A DNA stretch of 64,000 bases from Psychromonas sp. Urea-02u-13 (GCF_002835995.1 NZ_PJBZ01000034.1:39296-103295); one strand, 5' to 3'; positions 38,082 to 48,409 are shown, numbered from the stretch's first letter. The notes: a model not told the origin generated them from the sequence alone. Numbers and translations are program-made.

Positions 38082-38117
38082 AATGGCATAAGCACATTTT
38101 GTTATGCTTATGCCATT
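38082..38117 (-). terminator. Hairpin between bax-like and DUF2057 genes
   Basis: Perfect 12-base inverted repeat AATGGCATAAGC / GCTTATGCCATT. On the minus strand it is followed by a T-run, so it fits a terminator for the DUF2057 gene. It could also stop the bax-like gene. Confidence 0.75.
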
Positions 38118-38152
38118 AAATACGTCTTCTGTGTTTTTCTAAAAGAAGGCGC

Positions 38153-38764
38153 TTATTTCATATCTTGTTCTACTAACCACAGACGGAATGCTTTTTTCTC
38201 TTCCTTTGATGCCTGCTGGTAAAGTGACTGTAAAGTGCCTTTTTGCGTACTCGCAACGGTTGTTGCAGTCGCTGCTGCTACGGCTACGGCTACGGTGCCT
38301 GATGTTGCTAAGGCAATATTGTTCTCTTGATTGTAAGCCACAATCAATGCTTCAATATCGCTGTAAGGCATAAAACCTTTCCCTTCTAACGTGGTGCTAT
38401 CATCAATTTTGTATTGATTATCTTCACTACTGATCTGCCACGTTAAACCGGCCTTAATCTGTTTCTCTGCTTGACGTTGTGTATTCATTTGTTGAACAGA
38501 TATTTTTGTATCTTGCTGTAGATCGATGCTGAAAATAGCAGGGCGACTCTCAATGATGTCATCGTTGTTAAATTGTGTTGAGTAACGCACCACTATCTGA
38601 TGTTCACCGGCTTTTAGCTTATTACTTTTTTGAGAGAAAAAACTATTTTTTACCTCTTTACCATTGATCGCTAATATCTCTACGCCATTAACGCCTTCTA
38701 GTTCGAGTGCGTAGCTTGAAGGTATCATCGCTAAGGTTAATAATACTGCTGATATTGTTCTCAT
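38153..38764 (-). CDS. DUF2057 (YccT-like) periplasmic protein
   Basis: A 203-residue exported protein of unknown function. It has a signal peptide (MRTISAVLLTLAMIPSSYA) and the DUF2057 start LEGVNGVEILAINGKEV, followed by the HQIVVRYSTQFNNDD block. An Ala/Thr/Val-rich stretch (TSGTVAVAVAAATATTVAST) lies before the C-terminal helix and is low-complexity. Confidence 0.88.
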   Translation of the reverse strand: MRTISAVLLTLAMIPSSYALELEGVNGVEILAINGKEVKNSFFSQKSNKLKAGEHQIVVRYSTQFNNDDIIESRPAIFSIDLQQDTKISVQQMNTQRQAEKQIKAGLTWQISSEDNQYKIDDSTTLEGKGFMPYSDIEALIVAYNQENNIALATSGTVAVAVAAATATTVASTQKGTLQSLYQQASKEEKKAFRLWLVEQDMK

Positions 38765-38957
38765 AAGTCTTCCAAGTTGAGGTATTAGTAATGAAAATTG
38801 TAACTATTTATTAACACGAAAAATAGTTAAATATTTACTTTGTGTCATGTTTTTGTGGGGAATATCCATATTTAAAATACATTAAAGCGTGAAAGTGCAA
38901 AGACTTGAATGCAGAAAGCTTGAAGGCGGGAAAGCAGATGAAGGCTTGAAGGGGGTT

Positions 38958-38983
38958 GAGCAGGGCTATTGCTAGCCCTGCTT
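38958..38983. terminator. Hairpin after the DUF748 gene
   Basis: AGCAGGGCT / AGCCCTGCT stem just beyond the stop of the minus-strand DUF748 gene. The minus side lacks a clear T-run, so termination is likely but not certain. Confidence 0.6.
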
Positions 38984-38988
38984 ATATT

Positions 38989-41943
38989 TTATTTACTGGT
39001 TAAATTAAACGTAGTGGTGATAATGTTGTTTTCAGCGCTACCTTCAAGAGAAGGATTAAGTGCAAAAACCTGGCTATTATTCACTGTGTTTATTTTAATT
39101 AATTCATTTTTAATCACACTAATACGTTGCTGTGCTAGCTCGGTTAATTGCAGGCTTGCTAAGGGCTGTACGCTCACAAGGTGATCAAATAACAGTTGCT
39201 GATATTGCTCATCAAAGAGAGCTTGTTCAACCTCTTTTTCAGGATCCTGCGCCTCAACTAATGGTTTCTTCAACGCCTCAAGCGTTTTTTCACCCTCTGT
39301 TTCAGTAATCGCTTGTTCCATTATGTTTATTTGTTCGCTGACGGCTTTGTCTGCCAGTGCAAGTCGTGTGTTCAGCGCCTGTATTTTTAAAACATGACTT
39401 TCTTGCTCACTGTCCACGTTAACGCGTATCTCTAAGATAAGCTGTGGGCGTTTGTTGAGTAGCTCAGCTAATGTTTTTAAGTTCGCTGTTTGTTGCTCAC
39501 TTAATGTCGCGCTTGCTAACTCAAACTCCACAGCGTTAAGCGTTTGCTCATCACCACCGGCTAAATTGGCCAGTAATGAGAAAGGCGAAGTAACCGCTTT
39601 GGTTAATACATTTAGCAGTGCTTTCATGATTAAACCACCGATTTCAAAATCAGGGGAGTTCATGTCACCTGTAGTAGGCAAGCTAATATCGATAATGCCA
39701 TCGCTATCTTTAAATAAGGCCAGTGCAAGTTTAAGCGGCAGGTCAAGCGACTCTTCACTGTCTACGGCATCACCCAATTCAAACTGATCTAAAATTAAAC
39801 GGTTGTGACCATCTAAGTAACCTTTCACTATTTTATAGTTTAACGCCAGGCTTAGTTTCCCTTTATCAATAACATAACCCGCATAACGACCGGCATACGG
39901 CGTCAGTGTCGTTAATTCGATTTTATCAAAGTTGATATTAATGTCGGTGTATAAATCGCCACTTAATGGGTTTATTTTACCCTCGACTAATACTTTTCCG
40001 TATTCCTCAACCGTCCCTTTGATTTTTACATCAGCAGACTCAAGGTTGTTTGAAGAGAGGCCTTTAATCACACCGTGCATATTTTGGATGCTGGTACCAA
40101 ATTGAGGGCGCAATGAGAGGTCGGCAAAATAAGTGCTGCCCCCATTAATTAAAATTTCATTAATGTTTATTTGTGGTGCGGGCGATTGTTTGCTCTTGGC
40201 TTTGGTTTTTTTACTTTTAGTTTCTTTTTGGGCAATCATTAATTGTGAAAAGTTAATGCTTCTATCTGCAGTGATGACCAAACGAGAGTAAGGTTTATCG
40301 AGTATTATTTTGTTGATATCAATGGCTAATGGAGAGAGGTTTACCTTGAACGGTGTTACCTGTAGTTTTTTCCAGCCTAATAAACGACGTTTTATAATGG
40401 TGTCTCGGCTATCAAAATCAGTGATCGCAATATTACCTTTAAAGTTTCCTTTAAACTCATCTTGTAATCCTTGTTGCTTGTGCCGCGCCAATTTCACATC
40501 ACCCGTAACAGATAATGCGCCTTTTTCGATGCTGACATTCGCGAATTCGCTAACATAAGGTTGTACTAAGTTAAGGGCAATATCTGCTAGCACGAGATGG
40601 CTGTTAAGCTTAAAAGGTTGTGCGGTAAGATCCCCTGAAATGCTATTTTTCTTAGAGCTTTCAACTTGATATGACAATGAGAAGGCTTGTTTGTTAGCCA
40701 GGCTTTGATTCAATTCAGACAGTGACGCGTTAATCTCATGAATCTTAATTTTTGCTTCACTTTTAACCGATTGGTCAACAAAGTTAATTTGGCTATTCTC
40801 AACAACAATATCCTTAATAGACCACTGGAAAGGCTTTGAAGGATTTACTGCTGGTGTTGTTTCAGTAATGGTTTGCTCTTTGTGATTGTTTTTAGCAAGG
40901 AATTTATCTAAGGGAGCAAGTAGCGCCAGCTCTCCGCTTTTATCTCTTAATAAGTCCAGATCAATGCTATCAATGACGATTTTTTCAATCGCAACATTTT
41001 GTTGATTAAGATTGAACTGCGTTGGGCCCACTTTTATCTGTTTAATCGAGACAAATTCAGGTGATGCAGCTTGTAAAGCGACGTTAATATCATGCAGGGT
41101 CACAAAGGCATTATCTAAGGTAACTTGGAAATGACTGTCGATATAACTGAGTGCATAGTTTGATTGTAAATCGACATCACTATGGAGCAATGTGTAAGGA
41201 GAAAAAGGGGCGATATAAGGCCATAAGCGATGCGCTTTAATACCTTTGATAGAGAATGAACCTTGAGATGAAATTGGCGCAACGGAGAGATTACCCGACC
41301 AGTCGATTGATTGCTCATTACCTAGGGAAATATGTAATTCATAATCCCCGCCTTTTTCAACGTAGGTCGAAAAATCCTTGAGGTTAAAACTAATTGGGTT
41401 TAATTGATGTTTGATCAGTGTTTTTTGACTGTGATCAGTCGCTTTCAATGAACCATTTTTAACACTGATATTATCGAACAACAGTTTAGGCATAACAAAA
41501 GGCGTGGCGGCTGTGGGTTCAATTTCAACCTCGGCAATTTGATGCTGGGCTAATGCCTGTTGAATGTTGGTTGTGCCGTCTGCTGCAATTGCTAAATGGA
41601 AGCTCGGATCAATAAGTTCGACATTTTTAAAGGTAAAGGCACCTTCAAACAGTGAGCGTAATTCAAAATCTGCGTGAAAACGGCTGAAGGCGATGGTTTC
41701 CGCTTGCTCTTCAGTGATGGCTAATTCGCTAATAGTTAAGGTAAAAAGAAAAGGATTAACCTCAATTTTCTTGATACTTGTTTGCCAACCTAGCTGAGCA
41801 TCAACTTGTTCACTAATCGTATTATGAATGATTTTAGGTAAAGCGACAAACCCGATCAGACTATAAAGCGCGAGAAGAAATAGCAGCCAAAAAGGCACAC
41901 TACGATAGAACTGGCGACTAAATAGTTTTTTAAAAGTATTCAC
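38989..41943 (-). CDS. DUF748 (AsmA-like) envelope protein
   Basis: A 984-residue inner-membrane-anchored periplasmic protein. A basic N-terminus is followed by a single helix (FWLLFLLALYSLIGFVALP), then repeated beta-rich DUF748 segments (FDNISVKNGSL, KDIVVENSQINFVDQSV, ININEILINGGSTYFADLSL) and a region PDFEIGGLIMKALLNVLTKAVTSPFSLLANL. Relatives in the AsmA group are thought to move or organise lipids across the envelope; that is only family-level inference. The C-terminal 200 residues look OmpA-like in pattern (SATLSEQQTANLKTLAELLNKRPQLILEIRVNVD) but are acidic and helical. Confidence 0.87.
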   Translation of the reverse strand: MNTFKKLFSRQFYRSVPFWLLFLLALYSLIGFVALPKIIHNTISEQVDAQLGWQTSIKKIEVNPFLFTLTISELAITEEQAETIAFSRFHADFELRSLFEGAFTFKNVELIDPSFHLAIAADGTTNIQQALAQHQIAEVEIEPTAATPFVMPKLLFDNISVKNGSLKATDHSQKTLIKHQLNPISFNLKDFSTYVEKGGDYELHISLGNEQSIDWSGNLSVAPISSQGSFSIKGIKAHRLWPYIAPFSPYTLLHSDVDLQSNYALSYIDSHFQVTLDNAFVTLHDINVALQAASPEFVSIKQIKVGPTQFNLNQQNVAIEKIVIDSIDLDLLRDKSGELALLAPLDKFLAKNNHKEQTITETTPAVNPSKPFQWSIKDIVVENSQINFVDQSVKSEAKIKIHEINASLSELNQSLANKQAFSLSYQVESSKKNSISGDLTAQPFKLNSHLVLADIALNLVQPYVSEFANVSIEKGALSVTGDVKLARHKQQGLQDEFKGNFKGNIAITDFDSRDTIIKRRLLGWKKLQVTPFKVNLSPLAIDINKIILDKPYSRLVITADRSINFSQLMIAQKETKSKKTKAKSKQSPAPQININEILINGGSTYFADLSLRPQFGTSIQNMHGVIKGLSSNNLESADVKIKGTVEEYGKVLVEGKINPLSGDLYTDININFDKIELTTLTPYAGRYAGYVIDKGKLSLALNYKIVKGYLDGHNRLILDQFELGDAVDSEESLDLPLKLALALFKDSDGIIDISLPTTGDMNSPDFEIGGLIMKALLNVLTKAVTSPFSLLANLAGGDEQTLNAVEFELASATLSEQQTANLKTLAELLNKRPQLILEIRVNVDSEQESHVLKIQALNTRLALADKAVSEQINIMEQAITETEGEKTLEALKKPLVEAQDPEKEVEQALFDEQYQQLLFDHLVSVQPLASLQLTELAQQRISVIKNELIKINTVNNSQVFALNPSLEGSAENNIITTTFNLTSK

Positions 41944-42070
41944 GGTAAACCTTAATAATAAGCGATAAAATCAAGTATAAATCAAGGCTCCATTTATTTA
42001 TACAGATGGAGCGTATCGTCAGTTTTATTTTACCTATTTACACTTTATTACATTTATTTCAGCTACTTTA

Positions 42071-43105
42071 TTAACGCATTAGTAACTTATTAAACGGTGT
42101 TTTTTCAATGATCTTAACAAACAAAAGTGTACTTATTAGTGTGCCAAAAAAGATGATGACATCTTTTGTATAGCCGCTAATTTGGTACAGGCCAACCAGA
42201 TTATAAAATACAATCATAATAGACAGGTGAGCGACATAAACACCGAGAATATGTTTACTCAAGGCATGCACTAAGGGGGTATCACCCACGGTTGGAAAAC
42301 GTAGACATAAGAAAAAAATGGCAGTCGCCCAAAGGGGGGTAAAAAATAAAAAATCATGGGTATTAAAGGTCACATCATGCAGGGATAACCAATAATCTTC
42401 AGAAAGATGGCCCAATAATCCAATGCTAAATAACACTAGGATTAACGACAATTTCAGGTTGTACTGATATTGGCGAATAAAATAACCGATTGTGACCATT
42501 AATAGGCTGAGAAAAGGCCCATTACGGGTGAGAAATGGGCTCGGTAATTCAGTGAGTATTGCGTAACAGCCTGCGAGTACGCCATAAAGATATAAAATAA
42601 GCGCGAGGGGTAATAATGCTTTTAGCGCATTAAGTTTTTCTAAACAGGCGATCAGTGTGACCGCAATGATCAGCGCCGGTAAAAACCAAAGGTGTACTAA
42701 TCCTCCCTCTAAAAATGAATTAAGCGGTGTTTGCCACAGGAACTGCCAATATTCAGTACGCTCGGCGATATAACCAACACTGGCCAGTAATCTAAAGTTG
42801 CTTGGTATTAATAATGTAATCACAGACCAGACTAACCAGATTGTTAATAAGGGGCGCACATAGTTTATTAAGGTTGCCAGGGGATGCTGATGCAGTTTCG
42901 GTTGTATCAGAAACCCAGTGACAATAAAGAAAAAGGGCACCGCAAAACGACTTAATTGATTCGCTAAGTAACCCACAATAGGCTGGTCATTAAATAACGG
43001 GTTATGCATGAAAAGGCCCGCGTGAATAACGATCACCGCCAACATGGCAATAATTCTCATTAATTCGATACTGGCTAAACGCGGTGCTTTATTTGTATGG
43101 GTCAT
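42071..43105 (-). CDS. Acyltransferase family 3 membrane protein
   Basis: A 344-residue inner-membrane acyltransferase with about ten hydrophobic segments. The first holds the family pattern R-x-I-A-x-x-x-V-x-x-I-H-A-G (RIIAMLAVIVIHAG), where the His is thought to be catalytic, and the PFFFIVTGFLI block follows. Members O-acetylate polysaccharides, enterobacterial common antigen (WecH) or lipids. The neighbours give no hint of the substrate. Confidence 0.88.
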   Translation of the reverse strand: MTHTNKAPRLASIELMRIIAMLAVIVIHAGLFMHNPLFNDQPIVGYLANQLSRFAVPFFFIVTGFLIQPKLHQHPLATLINYVRPLLTIWLVWSVITLLIPSNFRLLASVGYIAERTEYWQFLWQTPLNSFLEGGLVHLWFLPALIIAVTLIACLEKLNALKALLPLALILYLYGVLAGCYAILTELPSPFLTRNGPFLSLLMVTIGYFIRQYQYNLKLSLILVLFSIGLLGHLSEDYWLSLHDVTFNTHDFLFFTPLWATAIFFLCLRFPTVGDTPLVHALSKHILGVYVAHLSIMIVFYNLVGLYQISGYTKDVIIFFGTLISTLLFVKIIEKTPFNKLLMR

Positions 43106-43266
43106 TAACTTAACTCGGTAAACGGATATTAATACTTAACCTGAGTTCTGATAAATGAGCGCTTTTACTGAATTCAGGTTACCTACAATGAGTTAAGAGA
43201 TCCTTTCAATACATTGATCGATTCGTGTTAGAAATTTGCTAACTATTAAAATGTCTTCTTTACTCT

Positions 43267-43425
43267 TTATTCGGTGCTTGGTTCGTTAGTTTCTGGTTTT
43301 TTATCATTCATAATGTTCTTGATAAAGAAAAACATTAAAAAGGCAAAAATACCTGCGGTAATACCAAGACCAATAATTGAATAATAAACCACAGGGTCAT
43401 TGAGTAACATATCGAAAAAATCCAT
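43267..43425 (-). CDS. DUF3149 family single-helix small protein
   Basis: A 52-residue protein read from ATG at 43425 to TAA at 43267: MDFFDMLLNDPVVYYSIIGL, then a helix GITAGIFAFLMFFFI and a Lys/Glu-rich tail ending PSTE. The LLNDPVVYYSIIGL start is the DUF3149 signature. AAGGAG lies seven bases before the start codon, which supports translation. Function unknown; a single-span inner-membrane protein. Confidence 0.85.
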   Translation of the reverse strand: MDFFDMLLNDPVVYYSIIGLGITAGIFAFLMFFFIKNIMNDKKPETNEPSTE

Positions 43426-43534
43426 CGTAAACTCCTTTTCATTGTTTATACAAAATAGTATTTATATAAAATATTGTTGATAACTGACAATATCGACACA
43501 ATGAAAACACGCTGCTGATGTAGATCAAAATAGG

Positions 43535-43565
43535 TATAAAAAAACCACGTTAAAAAACGTGGTTT
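43535..43565 (-). terminator. Terminator of the YebC-like gene
   Basis: AAACCACGTT / AACGTGGTTT stem with a T-run on the minus strand. Confidence 0.9.
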
Positions 43566-43600
43566 CAGGGGGGATTAACTGTTTTGTGCGCTAACCGCGT

Positions 43601-44323
43601 TTATTCAGGTAATACGCCGTTGTGGTAAACGTTTTGTACGTCATCACAGTCATCAAGCATTGCCATGAATTTTTCAAAGCGCTCTACATGTTCAGCAGCA
43701 ATATCTGCATCAACTTGTGGTACAAACGTCACTTCTTCAACATCAAGCTCAAGTGTTGGGTAACACTCATGAATCGCTGTTTTTGCTTTAAAGAATTCTG
43801 TATGTGGGCAAAAAACACTAATTTTACCGTCTTCAGCAACAACGTCAGTCACATCAACATCTGCCATCATCAGATCTTCTAAAACGGCTTCATCATCTTC
43901 ACCGTTGAATACAAATACCGATTGGTGTTCAAACATGTGTGCAGCACTGCCTGGAGAACCAATTTTAGAATCTGTTTTCATGAAACAGTTACGTACGTCA
44001 GTCCAAGTACGTTTGTTATTGTCGGTTAAACAATCAACAATAACGCTACAGCCACCCGGTGCAAAACCTTCGTAGGTTGCACGTTCGTAATCTTCGCCAG
44101 CACCACTTTTTGCTTTGTCTATTGCATTTTTAATTACATGACTTGGTACTTGGTCTTTTTTTGCACCATCGATTAAGCGTCGAAGTGAAAGGTTGCCATC
44201 TGGATCAAAGCCGCCGGTTTTAGCCGATACGTAGATCTCTTTTGAGTATTTAGAATAAACTTTTGTTTTTGCGCCCGCAGTTTTAGCCATTGACTCTTTA
44301 CGGTTTTGATATGCTCTTCCCAT
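43601..44323 (-). CDS. YebC/PmpR (TACO1) family protein
   Basis: A 240-residue member of the YebC family, described as DNA-binding regulators and more recently as helping ribosomes through proline stretches. It starts [35 protein letters not shown] and has the signature blocks [36 protein letters not shown] and a [12 protein letters not shown] tail. It resembles the second, Vibrio VCA0006-like subgroup rather than the yebC next to ruvC. It lies alone, with its own terminator, divergent from the MoxR operon. Confidence 0.92.
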   Translation of the reverse strand: MGRAYQNRKESMAKTAGAKTKVYSKYSKEIYVSAKTGGFDPDGNLSLRRLIDGAKKDQVPSHVIKNAIDKAKSGAGEDYERATYEGFAPGGCSVIVDCLTDNNKRTWTDVRNCFMKTDSKIGSPGSAAHMFEHQSVFVFNGEDDEAVLEDLMMADVDVTDVVAEDGKISVFCPHTEFFKAKTAIHECYPTLELDVEEVTFVPQVDADIAAEHVERFEKFMAMLDDCDDVQNVYHNGVLPE

Positions 44324-44473
44324 CGGATCGACTCTTTTTGTAAGTTAGTTAAAATTTTAGGCTCAAATTCTACCTGTTAGGGCACTTGTGCGCTAGTGTA
44401 GGAGCCATAAATCTTGAGCTAGATAAAAATATTGAGCAATTTTAAGACAACGGATTGTTTAAAAGGACAAAAA

Positions 44474-45382
44474 ATGCACAATAAAATTGAAAAAGTGTTA
44501 GCGCAGCTAAATTCCGTGTTGCTAGGTAAAACACAACAAACGAAATTAGCCTTGGTCTGTTTACTCGCTGATGGGCATCTTTTAATCGAAGATTTACCCG
44601 GTATGGGCAAAACCACCTTAGCTGCCACGTTAGCAAAAACCCTAGGGCTTGATTACCAACGTGTACAATTTACCAGTGATATGTTACCCGCCGACATTAT
44701 TGGCGTGTCTATTTTTGATACCCAAAAGCAGTTGTTTAGTTTTCATCAAGGGCCCATTTTTAACCAAGTTTTATTAGCCGACGAAATTAATCGCGCTAGC
44801 CCTAAAACACAAAGTGCCTTATTAGAAGCGATGGAAGAAAAACAAGTCTCAGTGGATGGAACAACCTACCCGCTAGCTAAACCTTTTTTTGTTATCGCGA
44901 CACAAAACCCCCTCGACCAAGCTGGCACGTTTCCTTTGCCTGAATCACAGCTAGACCGTTTTATGATGCGTATAGAGTTGGGTTTCCCAAGCCAACAAGC
45001 TGAAATGCAAATGCTTAAGAACGATCATAAAGAGCAAAAAGTGCAGGCCATTGTTGATGTCAGCGAGTTACAAGCCATGCAAGTTGCGGTGCAAAAAGTA
45101 GAAGCTAATGATGCGTTATTAGATTACCTATTAAGGTTAATCGCTGAGAGTCGTTATGGTGGTTTAGCGGTTAATCCACTGTCACCCCGTTGTAGTAAAG
45201 TTTTATTGCAAGCAGCAAAAGCGATGGCATTCATTAATCAACGCAGTTATGTCATTCCTGAAGATGTACAAGCGGTTTTTGTTGCGGTGACAGAACATCG
45301 CTTAATGGGCAGTCACCAAGATAAAAGCAGCAATGGTGTATTAAGTGAAACACTGCTTAAACGTATCGACCCATTAAATTGA
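44474..45382 (+). CDS. MoxR-type AAA ATPase
   Basis: AAA+ chaperone-like ATPase that works with DUF58 and transglutaminase partners. Features are the Walker A GMGKTTLAATLAK, the VQFTSDMLPADIIG loop, the Walker B VLLADEINRASPKTQSALLEAMEE and the sensor region VIATQNPLDQAGTFPLPESQLDRF. I prefer the ATG at 44474 (MHNKIEKVLAQL), preceded by AAGGA; 44432 would add 14 residues of no family character. It is the first gene of a three-gene operon. Confidence 0.93.
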   Translation: MHNKIEKVLAQLNSVLLGKTQQTKLALVCLLADGHLLIEDLPGMGKTTLAATLAKTLGLDYQRVQFTSDMLPADIIGVSIFDTQKQLFSFHQGPIFNQVLLADEINRASPKTQSALLEAMEEKQVSVDGTTYPLAKPFFVIATQNPLDQAGTFPLPESQLDRFMMRIELGFPSQQAEMQMLKNDHKEQKVQAIVDVSELQAMQVAVQKVEANDALLDYLLRLIAESRYGGLAVNPLSPRCSKVLLQAAKAMAFINQRSYVIPEDVQAVFVAVTEHRLMGSHQDKSSNGVLSETLLKRIDPLN

Positions 45383-45395
45383 TGGCACGCCACTC

Positions 45396-46409
45396 ATGTT
45401 AAGAAAGTTCATTAAAAACCGTTTTAACCAATGGCTAAAACGGCGCATGCCTGCCACTAAGGTGATCACCTTAAACAGTGGTAATACGTTTATATTCCCT
45501 TCGAAATCTGGTCTGCATTTTCTTATTAGTTGTGCGCTGTTGTTTTTATTAGGCACAAATTATCAAAATAACTTAATTCTGTTTTTAGTGTTTTTCCTGT
45601 GCAGTTTTATGATCACCTGTTTATTACTCAGCTATCAAAACCTTGCTGGATTAACATTAAATGCCGTGACACCTGACGCGCAGTTTGCTGCTAGAGACAG
45701 TTTGTTTAAATTAAGGCTGACGGAAGGAAAGGTATGTGCACAGGATGTCAGTTTCAGTTTTCAGCATCCGAGCTCTGCTTTGCAAACGGTGATTGAAAAA
45801 GACAGTGTTGCGCTTTATGGTTTTTCAAAACAGCGTGGTTATTACAATCCCGGTCGAGTCACAGTACGATCCACATTCCCCTTTGGTTTGTTTAATGTCT
45901 GGACACATTTGGACTTTGGTTTTAATGCACTTTTATACCCGCATCCATTTGAGAATAAATTTCAAGTGGAGAGTGCATCAAATAATGCACAGGAGAACAG
46001 TCATTATCAATCCATTGTGGGTGTGGATCAGTTTTCAACACTTAAAACCTATCAGCCCGGTGAGTCTTTAAAATCGGTGGCATGGAAGCAATTAGCGCAA
46101 GGCCGTGGTTGGTACAGTAAACAGTTTGAACAATCGGCAGGGGGCGATGTGTTACTCGACATTAATAGCCTGACACATCTCCCATTGGAAACTCGTTTGA
46201 GTTTTTTATGTTACCAAATTATTGAATTACAAAAGACCCACCAGCGTTATGCCTTAAAGCTTAATAGCGAGCCAACAAAAGTCGGCAGTGGCATTACCCA
46301 TAACCAACAATGTTTAAGCGCATTAGCCTTGTTTGCTTTGCCCATCTCTAAAGTTCAAGAGCCTAAAACCCAAAAGTATGAAAATCAAGATACGGGGAAA
46401 GCGCAATGA
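45396..46409 (+). CDS. DUF58 membrane protein
   Basis: A 337-residue protein with two transmembrane helices near residues 40-85 (GLHFLISCALLFLLGTNYQNN...LILFLVFFLCSFMITCLLL), a beta-rich part, and the DUF58 core GVDQFSTLKTYQPGESLKSVAWKQLAQGRGWYSKQF. DUF58 proteins are von Willebrand-like adaptors for MoxR ATPases. It sits 13 bases after the MoxR gene, and its stop overlaps the transglutaminase start (ATGA). Confidence 0.9.
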   Translation: MLRKFIKNRFNQWLKRRMPATKVITLNSGNTFIFPSKSGLHFLISCALLFLLGTNYQNNLILFLVFFLCSFMITCLLLSYQNLAGLTLNAVTPDAQFAARDSLFKLRLTEGKVCAQDVSFSFQHPSSALQTVIEKDSVALYGFSKQRGYYNPGRVTVRSTFPFGLFNVWTHLDFGFNALLYPHPFENKFQVESASNNAQENSHYQSIVGVDQFSTLKTYQPGESLKSVAWKQLAQGRGWYSKQFEQSAGGDVLLDINSLTHLPLETRLSFLCYQIIELQKTHQRYALKLNSEPTKVGSGITHNQQCLSALALFALPISKVQEPKTQKYENQDTGKAQ

Positions 46410-48409
46410 AAGAGTTCTTAAACCGTTTTAATCTGACCCTCATTATTGTTTGTTACAGCGCGATTGTCTTAGCCTTATATGAACAGTTACACATTTATGT
46501 TGTGTTATTTGGTGTGCTCTGCGCTTGTTGGCGAGGCGCACATTTCTTTGGCTGGATAGCCTTAATGCCACGTTTCCTACTCAGCGCAGTCGCGATTGCG
46601 ACCAGTGCACTGACAGTGGGGCTGTTGTATCAGCAAGGGGTGTTTAACATTATGTTGCACCTTATTTTTCTGGGTTTTAGTTTGAAATTTTTGGAATTGA
46701 GATCCACCCGTGATGTGTACTTTTTTGTTAATACCGGGTTTATATTAATCGCGCTGTTCTTTATTTTTAATACCTCTATTGTTGCCACCTTGGTGGCGAG
46801 TTTTTTATTACTGCTGTTATTCGCTATTTTATTAAGCTTGCATGCACAACGCTTGGTTAAAAATGCCTACCTGACACTGCTATTTAAAAGCTGTTTATTA
46901 AGTTTGCCACTGGCAATAGTGCTGTTTGTGGTGATGCCACGTTTACCCTCTTTATGGAAAATGCCCATTCAAAAGCAAGCAACAACAGGGCTCAGTGATA
47001 CGGTTAGCCCTGGTGAAATTGCTAAGTTAAGTCGCTCAAGTGCCTTAGCATTTCGCGCTACATTTAGCGATGTTATTGCACCAGAAAGCGAGCGTTACTG
47101 GCGCGCAATGACACTGGATAATTTTGATGGCAGAACCTGGTCGCAGAGTACGTCGTTGAAACAAGAAGAGTCCATGGCAAAACGGGGGGGCGGGCGACAG
47201 TTTTATCAAACTAAAAACGCTGAACAACCGAAAAGTGAATATGAGTTGATCATTGAACCACATTATAATTATTGGCTACCCGTTTTAGATTACGCGTTAA
47301 CCCCAACCGGCTTGGTCAGTTTGAGCGATTATTCGCTGCGCAGTGATAAACCGGTTATTGCTCGACAAGCGATCACAGTTGCGCAAACCAGCGCGGTTAA
47401 AACACAGCCTTTAACGGCGAATCAAATAAGACAATTCACGCAATTACCTGAGCGTAAAAGTGCGCTTGGCAATGACCGAACCGATGCATGGATAGCTGAA
47501 AATCTAAGTAATGGGTTAAGCAAAGAAAGCATATTAGCGCAGCTGTTAAATGGTTTTTCCGAAAGTTTTCGTTATACCCTTGAACCGCCTCGTTTAGGTG
47601 AAAAACAGATTGATGACTTTTTGTTTAATTCGCAAGCGGGTTTCTGTGTGCATTTTGCCAGTAGTTATCTTTATGTTGCCCGTCGATTAGGTTTCCCTGC
47701 ACGTATGGTGACGGGGTATTTAGGCGGTGAATGGCAAGCCTCGGAAGGATTTTTTACTATTCGCCAGTATGATGCCCATGCATGGGTGGAAATTTGGCGA
47801 GAAAACCGCTGGCAACGTGTCGACCCAACCGCGTATGTTGCGCCTGAACGTGTTGAATCAGGTTTACAAGCCGCACTAACAGATGGCAATGAATTTTTGG
47901 CCGATGAGTATTTTTCATTACAAAAATGGCAATCCGTTGAGCTGATTAATCTGTTGCGCGGGCGATTAGCGCAGATGGATTATCTATGGGCACGTTATGT
48001 GGTTAACTTTGATAATCAAAGCCAAGTAAAGTTAATGCAACGCTGGCTCTCTAAAATTCCGTGGTTAAAACTCGCCTATGCTGTGATGTTAGTGATGGCG
48101 ATTATTTTTGCGGCCTTGTTGCTGATCATTTTTAAACCTTGGCAAGTTAACAAGATAACCATTGAGGATAAAATTTATCTGCAACTGCAGGGGCATTTCA
48201 ATAAGCAAGGTATGAAGCGTGAAGCGGGGCAATCCGTAAGTGAATATTGTCTGTTATTAAGTAAAACGTTTTTGCTCTCTGACTCGTTATGTCAAAGCTT
48301 TGCGCTTAAATATAATGCGATTAAATATCAGACGAGACAAACAAAAGGGCAGCGGAAAAAACAGATTAAGCAGTTAATATTTATTAGTAAGCAGTTAACG
48401 AAAAGATAA
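46406..48409 (+). CDS. TgpA-type transglutaminase-like membrane protein (DUF3488/DUF4129)
   Basis: A 667-residue inner-membrane protein. Order: an N-terminal block of about six helices (DUF3488), a periplasmic transglutaminase core with the catalytic triad AGFCVHFASSYLYVARRLG (Cys), DAHAWVEIW (His) and RVDPTAYV (Asp), one more helix (LAYAVMLVMAIIFAALLLIIF) and a C-terminal cytosolic tail like DUF4129. It matches the TgpA layout of Pseudomonas aeruginosa. The substrate is unknown; the MoxR-DUF58-TgpA set suggests an envelope-protein maturation role. Confidence 0.92.
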   Translation: MKEFLNRFNLTLIIVCYSAIVLALYEQLHIYVVLFGVLCACWRGAHFFGWIALMPRFLLSAVAIATSALTVGLLYQQGVFNIMLHLIFLGFSLKFLELRSTRDVYFFVNTGFILIALFFIFNTSIVATLVASFLLLLLFAILLSLHAQRLVKNAYLTLLFKSCLLSLPLAIVLFVVMPRLPSLWKMPIQKQATTGLSDTVSPGEIAKLSRSSALAFRATFSDVIAPESERYWRAMTLDNFDGRTWSQSTSLKQEESMAKRGGGRQFYQTKNAEQPKSEYELIIEPHYNYWLPVLDYALTPTGLVSLSDYSLRSDKPVIARQAITVAQTSAVKTQPLTANQIRQFTQLPERKSALGNDRTDAWIAENLSNGLSKESILAQLLNGFSESFRYTLEPPRLGEKQIDDFLFNSQAGFCVHFASSYLYVARRLGFPARMVTGYLGGEWQASEGFFTIRQYDAHAWVEIWRENRWQRVDPTAYVAPERVESGLQAALTDGNEFLADEYFSLQKWQSVELINLLRGRLAQMDYLWARYVVNFDNQSQVKLMQRWLSKIPWLKLAYAVMLVMAIIFAALLLIIFKPWQVNKITIEDKIYLQLQGHFNKQGMKREAGQSVSEYCLLLSKTFLLSDSLCQSFALKYNAIKYQTRQTKGQRKKQIKQLIFISKQLTKR

